From NCBI GenBank assembly GCA_030435675.1, contig CM059623.1, forward strand, positions 8,644,012 through 8,708,011: DNA of 64,000 bases, read 5' to 3'. The stretch comes from Steinernema hermaphroditum (lineage: Eukaryota > Nematoda > Chromadorea > Rhabditida > Steinernematidae). Positions 42,900 through 55,164 of this stretch are shown one piece after another (the stretch's first letter is position 1; every line of letters begins with the position of its first letter). The position numbers and the translations under genes are program-made. Under the pieces are notes generated by a model that was not told the origin of the DNA, ran no database searches, and saw only the letters and a program-made list of their open reading frames with translations.

Positions 42900-45800
42900 A
42901 TGTACTCTGTCGTCGACTCGATTGGCGCGCTGATCAACCCGAAGGGCCAGCAGATCGATGTGAGGAGAATTCACAAACTTCTTGGCTACGACTACGGTAG
43001 AGAGAAGAAGAAAGGTATGATCACGGACATTACCCCCTACTTCTTGCTTCAGGAAAGCACGGCACAAAGGGGAAACTGGTCCTGCGAAGACGCAAGGACA
43101 ACTACCCTGAACTGCCCAAAGATGGCGAATCGGACTATAAGGTGTCCGTGCGGATCGGGTCTCCCGAAAGCGACCGAAGAGCAAAAGTGGCCAGGAGAGG
43201 GGCGACAAGAAGCGAGTGCACAGAGATGGCCATAGAGGATGTCGACGAGAAGGTCGGCGAGTTCCCTCCGTGGAGTCGATTCATCCCGAATCTGGAGGAG
43301 AGGTGTCCGGCGCTTTTGCTCTGTGAGAACGAAGACATCGGCTTCGATCTGATGAGGGAGCTGGAAGTCCTCTGGAAGGAGTGGAGCGTCGAAAGTGTGA
43401 GGCGAATCGCCGCGGGAGACGTGCAGCAACCGTAGGTCGCCCTCAGGAATGCATCTAAAGTGTGGCAGGATCGCGTTCGACAAACGACCTTTCTGGAGAC
43501 CTCTCTCCTCAGCGTCGGAATCCGCCGAACTCTCCGGCCACATCCATCTTCACTTCAACATCGTCACCGACTTCTGGACGAACGTCGCCCCAAACACCTT
43601 CTTCCGGTGGGACCTCTTCTTCGGAGAGGAGGCGGAACCCCTCGGCCAGTCGCTGTCGGCGTTCGCCGAGTGCATGGACACATTCCTCAAGTCCGCCAGG
43701 AGGATACTGAGATTCCAGTAGGCAATCGGGGTGGGCCTGGAGGAGGAGTCACTCTTTCAGTTGGCCTCTTGGGATCTGTGAGCTTTTGTTGGAGAACTCG
43801 GACTCGTGGATGAAACTGATCCTCGAACCGGAGAGGTGCGACAAGTTCTTCGACGCCATCGCCTCTCTCCAGACGCATCTTCTCGTCAAGGTCCTCAAAT
43901 GGAACTCTCAGCTGATCTCGGAGCGGCTGTTGAAAAATTCGGTAGGCATCTGATTTCACTGTCTTCTGAGCAGAAGAGAGACATTTCATGTGAATCTTCA
44001 GAGAACGTCTCCGGCGCTCCGAATCTTCGTGAACGACGACGAAGATCTGCAAGCGGTGAACGGCCAAGTGGAGAGACTCCGAGAGCTCGTCGAGTGCGTG
44101 CCCCGCGTCGAGACCAAGTTGTCCCCGAAACTGTATCCCCAGGAGAGGTACTTGGACATCGGCGACCTCTACAAGGCGGACTTGTCCCTACAAGCGGAGA
44201 ATCCTTTCGATGTCCTTCAGAAGCAGCTTTCCGAGGGAGAACAGAAGGTGCTGGGGCTCTTCGGGTCCGCAATCGACATCGCAGAATGGAAGAGACTCGT
44301 CGAGGATATCGAGAGTCTCAAAGGGAAGATAGAGATGACAAAGACGAAGGCTGCCTTCGGCAGAGTCCTCTTCGACTTTGTCTTTGTGAAGAGAGATCTG
44401 CTGGCGAGGGTGGACGAGCTGCAGAAGAAGCTGAAGACGGAGCTTCTTGAGCGCCAACTCGAGGAGAATGTCACGTGAGTGCCCCGCCTACAGTACACTA
44501 AGCGCGGGGTTCAGACTGCTGACCGACTTTTCGGAGACCTGCGCGAAACTGTACGGTAAGAACCAGTTCGAGCAGATGGCGAAGATCGCCGAAGTGCGCG
44601 ACGTGAACGGTTCGAGGATCTTCGAGCGCTGCAGGCGGATCGTCGCCACCTACTTGGCCGTCCTCGATCTCTTCGGGCTGCCCGAGGTGGAGCTCGCGAG
44701 GTGCTACGAAATCTCGAGGATCCCCCGGAAGCTGGAGACCTTTATCGACACCATCTGGGAGCAGCTGCAGGCCGATCGCTACGTGCTGGAGAGAGCGGTG
44801 AACGAGAAGGCGCACGCGATTTTGTTCGAGGTCGAGATGCTCGAGAGGGACTTTCAGGCGGGCGTCAAGAAGTACCGTGTCGCCGCCCTCGACGCCGACG
44901 TCAGGAGGGTCGCCCAACGCTTCGAGGAGCTGGCTACACGTTTGCAGATCCCGAGTGCGAACTTCCCCGAAGTGAGCAGCCAGCTGGCCCTGCTGGACAT
45001 GGAGCCTCTGCAGGTGGACTTGGCCGCCCTCGGCCGCAGCATAGACCTCTTCCGGGAGTTCACCTCGATCCACGTGGAAGTGATTAAGTGCCACGAGAGG
45101 TGGATGGACGTCAGGGTCAGCGAAGTCGACTGCGCCGAGTTCGTGAGGCTCGTCGAGGCGCTCCTTCGGCGACTCGAGGAGATCGAGAAGAGGAAGGAGG
45201 CCGAGGAGGACGAGTACCTCTTCAACGTCCTCAACATGGTGGTCACCAAGATCAGGGAGGTCGTGGACAAGTTCCGCGTCATCGTCCCCGTCCTCATGGC
45301 TCTCAATGCGGCGAAGGCGCAACTCTGGAACATAGTGAGCCCCTCGATTGGTGCGTGGAACATTTGGAGCGCCTTTAGATCCTCGAGAAACTGGAGGAGA
45401 CGCGGGTCCCCGAGGAGTTCAGGGTCAGGGACCTTCTGGCTGAGGACGTCCTGGCGAAGATTGAGAAGTACGAGGACATCGCGGCCACCATCGGAAAGGA
45501 GATCGTCGCCGAAGAGGAGATCGAACGTCTCAGGGCCGAGTGGACCGAAGTCAATCTGGCCTGGTACTCCTACCGTAACCAGGTGTCTCCAGCTGCGGGT
45601 TTGCGGGCTAACTGACGCGTCATAGATGATCAACATGATCGCGATCCGACCCGACCTCCACGCGCTTCTTGCCAAGCAGATCAATCGTTGCGAGACCCTT
45701 TTGGCCCCAGAGCAGCAGCTTCTGGTCTCCGAGTACCTGAGCATGCTTAGCCAGTTCGGCGAATTCGTCGACCTCTACGACACCGTCGAGAGGACGTGGA

Positions 45801-48800
45801 GCTACCTAGAGCCGGTGCTCTCGCTGGAGGACATGGCCTACCAGATGCCCGAGGAGTGGAAGATCTTCCAGGAGATCACAGCCAGCTGGAGGAACACAAA
45901 CGAGCAGCTGGTGAGGGGCGCCTTTCAGGGATACACTGATCGTCTTCAGATCACAATAAGTGGCGCCTTCGAGACCCTCCTTGTCGGCGTCGGCCACATG
46001 GCCGAGTTGAGACGAGTCGTGAGCCAGTTCAATTCCATACAAGGCGGCTTTGACGCCTACCTCCAGAAGCGGAAGCAGGTCTTTCCCAGGTAGGTGTTCC
46101 CTCCAAGCACGTCCTATGTATCACCAGACTCTACTTCTTGTCGAATGCCGAAGTGCTCGACCTCCTCTCGGAGTCGCAGAACCCGGCCGCCCTTCGTGGA
46201 TACTTCTCGAAGCTGTTTCGGGGAATCGGCAACATCCACTTCAACGCCAAAGAAGACGCCGTCGCCGTCGAGTCGCCACGCGGAGCGAGACTCGATCTGA
46301 GGCATCCGGTGAACGTCACTGTCGCCAAGGTGGGCTAGATTCCACTTGTGGAGACCTCTCCATGGCTTTCAGAGGTACGTGGAGAAGTGGCTGATCGACA
46401 TGGAGAGGGAAATCGCATGGACAGTGAAGAAGACGATCAAGGAGCTGCACAAGGAGGCGATTTCTCCTCTGAAGAGGCTCTACGAGTTCGCCCCTGAGTA
46501 CCCTCTGTCGCTGCTGGTCGTCTTCGCTAGGATAGCCTTCACGGCGGTCGTGGAAAGAGGACTCGCGGAGAAGGCCCTTGAGGAATCGAAGAAGTTCTTG
46601 GAAGCCGTCCTGGACAACTGCCGGAATGAGGACCGATTTCGACAGTTGCGGATTGAGTGCAGTTACTGTAACCGGGAGACATCTCAGCCGATCTCGCTTC
46701 TTCCCTTCTTTAGACCTTTCGAGGGCGCACGCCCTCATCGAGAACGAGTCCACGTCCCCAACAGATCCGATCTGGTACTCGGCGCTGCGCTACTACTGGC
46801 ACAACGACAACGTCTTTTTGAGGGTCTTCTCCCTCTCCTTCACCTACGACTACGAGTACGGTATCCACTCAAAGACCCGGCTGGAGCCTGCAGATCGATA
46901 CTTCGAAACACAAAGGTCCGGAGACCCTACCGTGTATAATTACTTCGCTGTCAGGTCCCTCCTTCTTAGCGAGCGTCTTCGACACGGCTGTCTTATCCCA
47001 CACGATAGGGCTACCGTGATCCAAGAGTACGCCTACCGGACAGGGCGATCGGTCGTCTTCTTCAATTGCTCCCCGTCGACCTGTCGAGAGACCCTTGGGT
47101 CCCTGCTGACAGGAGCGGTCCAGACGGGGACCCTCCTCTTCCTCGAAGCCATCGACTACCTCTCCTCCGATTCACTTCATTTCATTCTTGCACACATCGC
47201 CACCATCCTGCAGATGGTGGAGAAGGGCGTCTCCTACTACCGTATCCAGCAGCTGGAGGTCTCCATCAGTCCGAGCTTCTCCGTTGTCTGTTCCTCTTCG
47301 AGGACGGCGACACTTCCTCGACTGGCCGAAGCAGGACTCGTGCATCTGGACGTCCCCGAAGAGGGCCTCTTCCAGATGTTCGACGTTCCTTCCCACCTAA
47401 AACGTCTCCTGGGGGGCTTCCTCTACCACTTCGAGCACCTCTTTGCCGTCAAGGCAGATTCTGCTCTAGTGGCCAAGGAGGCGAACCGACTTCAGAGGTC
47501 CAACGGTGCACTGGAACCTCTTGTCGTCTTCAAAACAGCCACCAAGAATGTCCTGGGACCCATGGTTAGGATAGAAGACAGAGCGCTCTTCGACGCTCTC
47601 GTAGCGAGGACCTTCTTCACCAAGATGGAAGCGTCCGATCCACAAACGGAGAAGTTGAAGGAGGACATAGAAGACGGCATCGATGACACCTTGAAGGAGA
47701 AAGTCGCCCGAGTATGAAGTGCAGACCTGCGGTAAAACTTGTGATATCCTTCAGGTCTTGAACCTGATCAGGACGGAGAAGAAGATCGCTTTGCTGGGAC
47801 CTCCCGGTAGCGGAAAGTCCACGGTTCTGGGAATTGTGGCGAGGATGATGAAGCAAGCGACAGTCACGACTCTCTACGTGAACCAGAACGAACTGGACTC
47901 CGGCTTCTCCGTCGATCGGTGGTCTCTTCTGGACGGTTCCTACAACAAGCACTATGTGGAGTTCATCGATGGACTCTGCGAGAACGGACAGGTATGTACT
48001 TCCCTCGACTTAAAGAGTACAGCAGTAATGCTTGTTGTACACAGAACTTCAAAGCAAACCTGGAAATGGTCGTTCTGGAGGAAGAGATGCGCTTCCTCTA
48101 CGAAACGGACGAGCCGATCCCGCAGTGGCCGACCGTCCGCTTCGACTATCCTCGAAGAGGGAACCCAGAAGTCGAGCTGGGGAAACCCATATCCAACCTG
48201 GCGCGGCTCAGAGAAGCAGCTCTGAGCAGGATATGGAAGCACCGGGACTATGTCAACTACTTAGTGTTCCAAGGCATACCTCAAGAGCCCGAAGCAAAGA
48301 AGTTCGTGGAGAAGGTGGGCGTTACCCTCATACCGTAGTCACCTTCCAAATCAGCTGCTCGGGACCCAACCCAATCTTTTACGACGAATCCCCTCGGCCG
48401 AAGGAGCGCTTCGGGACCTTCTTCCCACGGAGAACTTCTTCGTGAAAGCGGTGGAGGCGCTCGCCGAGTCGAGGCTCGTCTTCTTGTTCTGCGGCACTTC
48501 GGAGAGAGACGTCCGAGGATGTACCGAATCCGTCACCGACCGATACCACAAATTGGGGTTTGTCCCTCTAACGTTGTCCCCAATAGGCCACAAATTCAGC
48601 TCGAAAGTGGAGATCATTCGCTTGGGGGCGTCGGTGGCTCTGGCCGACCTCAAGAAGGAACTCGAGGACTGCTTCCTACTCAAAGGGTCACTGACACTAC
48701 AGTATCCTCATCCGATATGTTAGATTTTAGGAAGAGGCATCTGGTCGTCTTTCAGAATTTTCGGCACGTGAGAGGGAATAAAGCACTTCTGGACTACTTC

Positions 48801-51800
48801 CGTTGTATCCAAAGGGACTTCCCGGATACGGTAGGGAGGAGCTTTCCATGCATTACTCCCCTTGATTGAGACATTCCTGGCCGAATACATGGTGGAAACA
48901 GTCGAATCTTCCTTGGATCTTCCTGCTCGTCTTCTTCGCCACCTTCTTCCTCTCTACCCTCCATCTACCTCCTCTAGCGGGACTCCTCCCGTGGAGACCC
49001 TTGTCACCGACGACCAGAAACAGAAGTACAGGACCAATACAATAACCCGCATCACTGAACACTTTTCAGACTGCGAGACGTTCTCGCTGCCGAGGAAATC
49101 GCCGGGTCGTCAAGAAGGGCGCAGTACATCCGGAGGATTCGATGTCTTCAAGTCGGTGGACACTCTCTACTGCTGGGAGAGTTGGGGTGCGGCCGGAAGC
49201 AGCTCGTGGCGGTGGCTGCGAAGTGCGTCGAGGCGAGGATGGAGGACCTGGTCGGAGTGCCAGATGTGGGAGCGTCCCTTCAAAGGGTGCCTGCTTCTTC
49301 TCTAATCCGATCCAATGAAACGTACTTAGGTGATTCGGAATATTATGAACGAGGGCGGCAAGACGATCGTCTTTCTCTCTCTCCGAGAAGTGCTCGGCTT
49401 TCCCGACTTCCAGATGGTCCTCGAGACGCGGAGCCTTCCCTGCACACTGCTGAACGGACGGACATACAAGGAGCTCCTCGAGGCCAACATGAAGAGCCAC
49501 GACCGCGTGTGGGAGAGGTTCCGGGAGAACTTCCACCTGGTGATCAAGGTGGATCGAGTGGAAGAAAAGAATGTTCCTCCGTGGCTCCGGGCGCACGTCG
49601 GCGTCGTCGAGTTCGCTCCGATGAGGAGAGAGGACGCGAAGGAGGTCGGAGTGGACTACTTGAGGAAGACGGGCGTCTTCGATGACCGTGAGGTGCAGGA
49701 CTTTCCACAGCAGTGCTTCACAGGGTCTTCCAGGTCGAGCTGTGCATCGGTAAACTAGTCGACCTCCACTTCCAGGGCGTCCGAAAGGGAATCTGCGCGA
49801 ACGAACGCCAGAAGTTCTTGGACTTCCTGGTGACCTTCGCCTACCTCGCCGCCAGAAAGCGCAACAGTCTCAACGTCCTGGACAAGAGGTGAGCCCCTTC
49901 CATAGAGCCATTCACCTTGGGTCTCTAGGTACAAATCCGGAGTGGAGCGGCTGACCAAGGCAGACGCCCAGATGACTTTTCTCCAGGGCGAACTGGCCAG
50001 GCTAAAGCCGGAACTCGTGCAGACCTCCCTGGAAACGACGTATGCGCTCTAGGAGTCCGCAGCATAGGGCTGTTTTCCAGAATTCTGATGAGTACGATCG
50101 AGAAGGAGACGATGGAGTTGGAGAACGTGAAGGAGGTCGTCGCCGCGAACGAACACAAGGCAAACGAGGCCGCCACCAAGGCTCAAGCCCTGAAGGTCAG
50201 CGAGGTGCCTTCGACTCGACACTGGGGTACTGTAGGTCGAGTGCGAGAGAGAAGTGGCGGAGGCGATCCCGGCGCTCGAGGCGGCCATCGAAGCGCTGAA
50301 CGTGATGAACCCGTCGGACATCAGCAGTCTCAAGACGATGCGCTTTCCGCCTCGGGGAGTGCGCCTCGTAGTCGAGGCCGTGTGCATTCTCCTCGGGGAA
50401 CGCCCCGTCAGAGGATACGACGAGAACGGGAAGGCGTTCCTCGACTACTGGCCCAAGGGTCAGAAGATGCTCTCGGACATCCACTTCATGTCGCGGATCC
50501 GGACCTTCCCCCGCGACTCGATCCCGACGCATACGATGCGGACGATCCGAAGGAACTACCTATCGAGGCCCGAGTTCGACGCCGACAACATGAAGGCCGT
50601 TTCCCTGGCGGCCGAGGGTCTCTGCCTTTGGATCCGAGCCCTCGACGTCTACAACACGATCTCGAAGGTGGTGGAGCCGAAGAAGGAGCGCCTCCGGAGG
50701 GCGGAGCTGCAGGTGAAGCAGCACCTGAAGCTGCTCGACAATCGGCGGAAGGCGCTCCAGGAGGTCACCGAGCGGCTCCAGAAGCTCAGCGACAGCTTCT
50801 CGCAGATGAGTCAGCGGAAGCAGGACCTGTCGACACAGATTCTGAACTGTCAGGTGAAGATGGGGCGCGCGGAGAAGCTGGTGGGCGCATTGGGGGGCGA
50901 GAGGGAGCGCTGGAATGGGCGGATCGAGGAGCTCGGCGAGGAGTACCTAGTGCATACGGAGAACACTCTGACGGCGGCGTTTCTCATCGAGTACCTCCAG
51001 AGGAGTGGAAGGGTGAGTGCGGAGCTCTGAGTGAAGAGAGACGAGGATCGACGAGTTTTCAGAGGATCGAGGAGTTCGGCATCTCAACACACTTCGACAT
51101 TCTTGACATCGTGGAACACACCTTCGCCCTTCCCTCCAAGAGTTGCTTGATGGTGGCAGAGAACGCCGCGATCCTGGAGTACTCGAGGAAGATTCCCTTC
51201 GTCGGCGACCCCTATGGTAGGCGCATAAGTCGAGACCCTGGAATGCCTCGATTCACAGATCTGCTGCCTCTTTATCTCCCCGACAAAAACGTCGTTTCTC
51301 TGGACTCGAAGGACCCGCGCCTCGTGGACAAGACGCTCACCTCCCTTTACAAGGGGAATATCGTCGTCGTCGACGAAATCACCGACGACGTTCACGTCAG
51401 ATTCCGCCAGAGGCACGAAGCCATGGGAAAGGTGCCACCTCGTCAGGGTCCTTCATTACCCTTTTCCCTAGATCCTCTTGGTGAACGGCACCGAACACAA
51501 GATCCCGTCGACGGCGTCGCTCATCCTCCGGACGCGCCTTCCGCGCTTCAAAGTGGACGGATCCTACTGCGCGGTGCACCTCGATCTCGACGAGCAGATG
51601 TTCAAAGATCATCTGGCAGAGCTGATTCTGTGTGAAAACCATGAGAATCTGGTCACCCAGAAGAACCTCTTGAGCTCTACCATAGACCAGTAGGGCTACA
51701 ATACACTTTGGACCCTTGAACACTCTGTTCAGGATGAAGAAGGAGCTAGCGGTGATGGAAGAGGAGATTCTGGACGTCGTGGCGAGCAGCAACGACCTCG

Positions 51801-53991
51801 ACAACGACCGGGCGGTGGACCTCCTGGCGCGCTCCAGAGAGCTCTCCTCGAGCGTCGCCCTGAAGACGTCCCAGCTGGGGGACATCGATGAGGAGATGGC
51901 GGTCCTCGTGGAGAAGCAGCGGGAAGTGGTCGCCGAGGGGGCGAGGGTCATCCTCCTCACCTTCTGGATGTACTCTGTCGCGCGGCCGCGATTCCACGTC
52001 TCGACGCTCTTCAGGACCCTGCAGAAGAGCGTTTCGGGACTCAGCAAGGAGCGGTCCATGGAGAACACAGTAGCGAAGATCAAGACGGCCTTCCAGTTCG
52101 CCTACTCCGACGCCTTCTCTCCCGAATATCGATGTCTCTACCACTACGTCCTGGAGCACTGTTCGAGGTAACTCTGTGTCTAAGACCATGCAGATGCCCT
52201 CTCAGTGTCCCCAAAATCAGCAAATCCGAGTTCTTCGAGGAGTTGCAGAAGAACAGGTTCTCCTCCGAATCCTCGTTGAAGCAGGCGTTCCGATGCACCG
52301 ACCCCCGAGTCCCCATCGGACTTCTGGTCGACTCCGAAAGCGACTACGTCCTTCGGAATCTGCACGAATTCGCCATTTCCCCGGGAGGCGGCGACACTCC
52401 GGGCAAACTCCGTTTGGTGCCCGTCTCCCGGACGACGAGTGCCTCGAGCATGCGCAGGCTCTCCCGAGTGGAACTCCGCCAGGATCTGATACACCACGTC
52501 GTCTTCGAGGAGTTCCAGAGTGGGCCCTACTCCGGAGAGCGTTCATGAACGCCGATTTAAGGACTCTTGAGGGAGGACAACTGGATGCAGAACAGGTGGA
52601 TCGTCGTCAAGAACGTCCCCTGGAACTGTGCCCCTGCCTACCACATGGCTGTCGCCAAAATGATTTCTGCCGATCAGCTCCCGCCGAACTTCAGGCTCGT
52701 CTTCGTGCTCTACCCAGACGACAAGGTGCCCACCGTAGTGGTCGAAAAGTCGAAACTGATCGACGGAAGTGTCGTCGAGTCCTTGAAGGAGTTTCTGCTC
52801 CGCTGCTACACTTCTACGGAGATCGGGAGGGTCCACGACTACCTCGAGAGGGTTGGGATTCGCCGACGACGGTACCTATCCGCCTGACCAGTTTAGATCA
52901 AGAACCGCGAGCACCTCTTCAAACTCTGCTGCTTCCACCACATCGTTTCTCAGAGGCTCCGCTACGGCGCGTATGGCTGGGCGCACGCCTACTCCATCCG
53001 CAGAGTCCACTTCCACAGTGCCGTTATGCTCTTCAAAGTACCCCCTACCGTCCTCCCCCTAGTTACAGTCTCTTTGCAGGATCTCGTACAGTCTGAAGCA
53101 GAGCTCAACTTCCACGTTATCCTCCACTCGATTCTCCTGCCCTCCTACGGATTCCAGCTCTCCAGCGACGAGCACGATCTGGCCGTCTTCTCCATCCTCG
53201 CCCAGTGGGTCTTCATCGGAATCAGCAAGTTCGACGACCGTCTTCTGGAGTCCGTGTGGCTTCGCAGTTTCCACGAGTCGCGGGCGGCCATCGTCCGCGT
53301 CTTGGGTAGCCTGGAGATCGACGAGTCCAGCGTCCTCGGACTCTCGGCGAGCGTCGTCCGGAACGGACTCAAAAAAAGGGTTCTAGAGATGCTGAACCCG
53401 CGTCTCTCTCCCCGAGTGGTGCCACTGGAAGAGCCGCCTCTCCTCGAGTACTCCGCCGCCTTTGAGACCTTCTGCCTGGAGAGGTGCCTCGAGAGGGAGC
53501 TCCGAGGTTGCTCCGACCCTCACAAGAAGGCCTACCTCTCGCAGCTGCTCCGCTCCAGCGACACGGTCGTCTCCATCGATTTCAGCGCCCTCCGCTACCC
53601 CGAGGCGCTTCTGGAGACGCTGAAGCGCGTCTTCTGCGAGGAATCTGGCCTTCCCCTCTCCGAAGTGGTCCTCTTCGCCTCCCTCGACCGAAGCGTCTTC
53701 CAGAAGAAACCAGCAGGTCTCCTCGAGGCCACGGGGTTCCGTCTCCTCGGCGCCTCCTTCGACTTCCGCGACAACTGCCTCGAAGAGAGCGTCGGACGCG
53801 TTCCCGTGGAGTCCTCGCGTTCCGTCTGGATCCAGCCGCAGAGGACCGTGGGCGCCGAATCCCTTGGCTTCACCATTCCCGTCTACCATCCCAACAGCAA
53901 GAAGAGTCCTCTGATCTGCGTGAACGTCGACTCGAACATCCCTAACAAGCACTGGCTCCTGAGAGGAGTCAAGATCGTCGCCTCCACCTGA
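42900..53991 (+). CDS. Divergent dynein heavy chain with degenerate P-loops (predicted pseudo-motor)
   Basis: A single multi-exon gene of roughly 3,300 residues, shorter than the usual 4,100-4,600. A short tail leads to the linker (FPRLYFLSNAEVLDLLSESQ, a dynein hallmark). AAA1 is recognisable (WYSALRYYWHND, then FTYDYEYG) but has no Walker A, and its Walker B position reads LFLEAIDYL. AAA2 keeps LLGPPGSGKST (47,797-47,823). AAA3 (LLPTENFFVKAVEALAESRL) has FCGTSERD where a P-loop should be. AAA4 has GGHSLLLGELGCGRKQ with the key Lys lost. The stalk and microtubule-binding domain are well kept (FPPRGVRLVVEAVCILLGE, then FDADNMKAVSLAAEGLCLWI and a long coiled coil). AAA5, AAA6 and the C-terminal domain follow (LEATGFRLLGASFDF, TIPVYH). 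Introns are mostly 38-60 bp, and I saw no internal disruption. An early TAG at 43,433 lies in a 40-bp intron (43,421-43,460). It may correspond to one of the divergent nematode heavy chains; which one I cannot say. Confidence 0.85.
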
Positions 53992-54034
53992 GAAACAATT
54001 TACTCTCCAATAATTTACAATAAATAGATCTTCT

Positions 54035-54797
54035 TCACTTTCCTCGGCATCCTCCTCCGGGGCATCCGCCGCCGCCGCCTCCGCCGCCGCCATTGCCGTA
54101 TCCGCCTCCCATACCGTAGTCTCCTCCACCACCGTATCCGCCACCGAATCCTCCCATCGGGCCGGGTCCATAGCCGCCTCCCACGCCTCCTCCGTAGCCA
54201 CCATATCCTCCCATCTCGGGTCCGAAGCCCCCTGGGCCTCCGAAGCCACCTCCGCCATAAGGTCCACCACCGTATCCGCCGAAGCCTTCGCCTCCAGGGC
54301 CACCGTAGCCTCCTCCCATTCCTCCACCGTAGCCGCCGCCGTATCCTCCCATATCGGGACCGTATCCACCACCGCCGCCGCCCATTCCACCGTATCCTCC
54401 GGGTCCCATAGGGCCCATCGGTCCGCCGAAGTCGCCTCCGTAGGGGCCGCCACCGTAGCCTCCTCCGCCGTACCCTCCCATCGGGCCTCCGAAGTCGGGT
54501 CCTTCGGGACCGTAGCCGCCGCCCATACCGTAACCTCCGTTGAAGCCGTCGAACCCTCCACGGCCGAACGATCCGAAGCGGCCCATGCCACCTTGGAATG
54601 ATCCTGAAAGACACAGTTCAGGTAGGCACAGCGACGCAACCCTAACTCATCCGTCCGCGCATCCCGGGGTCGCGCGCCACCGAGGCGAAGAGCTTCTTGA
54701 GGTCGTCGTTCTCGGGCTTCGCCGACGCAGGAGCACAGCGGCACGTCGCCAGGAGCAGGACGACGGCCGCGAAGAGGAGATAGAGCCGCGAAGCCAT
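54035..54797 (-). CDS. Secreted glycine-rich repeat protein
   Basis: A signal peptide (SRLYLLFAAVVLLLATCRC) and a short charged stretch (NDDLKKLFASVARDPG) are joined by a short phase-1 intron to a long Gly/Tyr/Met/Pro repeat (units such as GGYGGGMGG and GGPMGPMGPGGYGG). The protein ends in two cysteines (GGGCPGGGCRGK). Secreted GGYGG proteins in nematodes include cuticle- or epidermis-associated proteins and antimicrobial-like peptides. The two terminal cysteines could allow cross-linking. TTATAA at about 54,861 lies upstream, and an acceptor-like CATTCAG lies 3 nt before the ATG. Confidence 0.85.
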
Positions 54798-55164
54798 CAC
54801 CTGAATGAGCGCGGATTAGAAGAAGCCACAGCCTTTGACAGCCTCCCCCCGCGCGCACCTCTTATAAGCGGCCCTCGCGAGTCATCTGTCAACGTTTTTT
54901 CGCGCGACCACAAAGACTGTGCGCCGGTCAGCGGACTTTGACACTTCAGCTACTGACAGAAACTGACCGGTTCCCATTGTGTCACGGAGTCGATGAACGT
55001 GGATCTGGTACGGTATCCTTTATTATCACCACATAGAGCTTCTAAGTAGTTATCACATCGCCCGTTTTGGAAACAATAGAAATAAACTCTGTATGTACAT
55101 GTTCGGAAATGGCACATTGGCATCCTGGCTATGCCAGTGAGTAAGTAGATCCGGCGCGAGGATC
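54798..55164. other. Spacer between the glycine-rich gene and CLEC16A
   Basis: About 370 bp holding the promoter of the glycine-rich gene (TATA-like at about 54,861) and the presumed 3' UTR of CLEC16A. No other feature seen. Confidence 0.45.

Noticed and set aside
43433..43435. TAG that would end a separate 157-residue gene starting at 42,900
   Set aside because: Splicing a 40-bp phase-0 intron (43,421-43,460) removes it and continues into the dynein frame.
50088..51635. Long plus-strand open frame inside the dynein gene
   Set aside because: It overlaps the dynein stalk and AAA5 exons in another frame and has Gly/Arg/Glu-rich composition typical of a shadow in GC-rich coding DNA.
53383..54858. 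491-codon minus-strand open frame over the dynein end and the glycine-rich gene
   Set aside because: It is the antisense of the dynein C-terminal exon and an out-of-frame read of the GGYGG repeat; the real glycine-rich frame has a signal peptide and splice junction.
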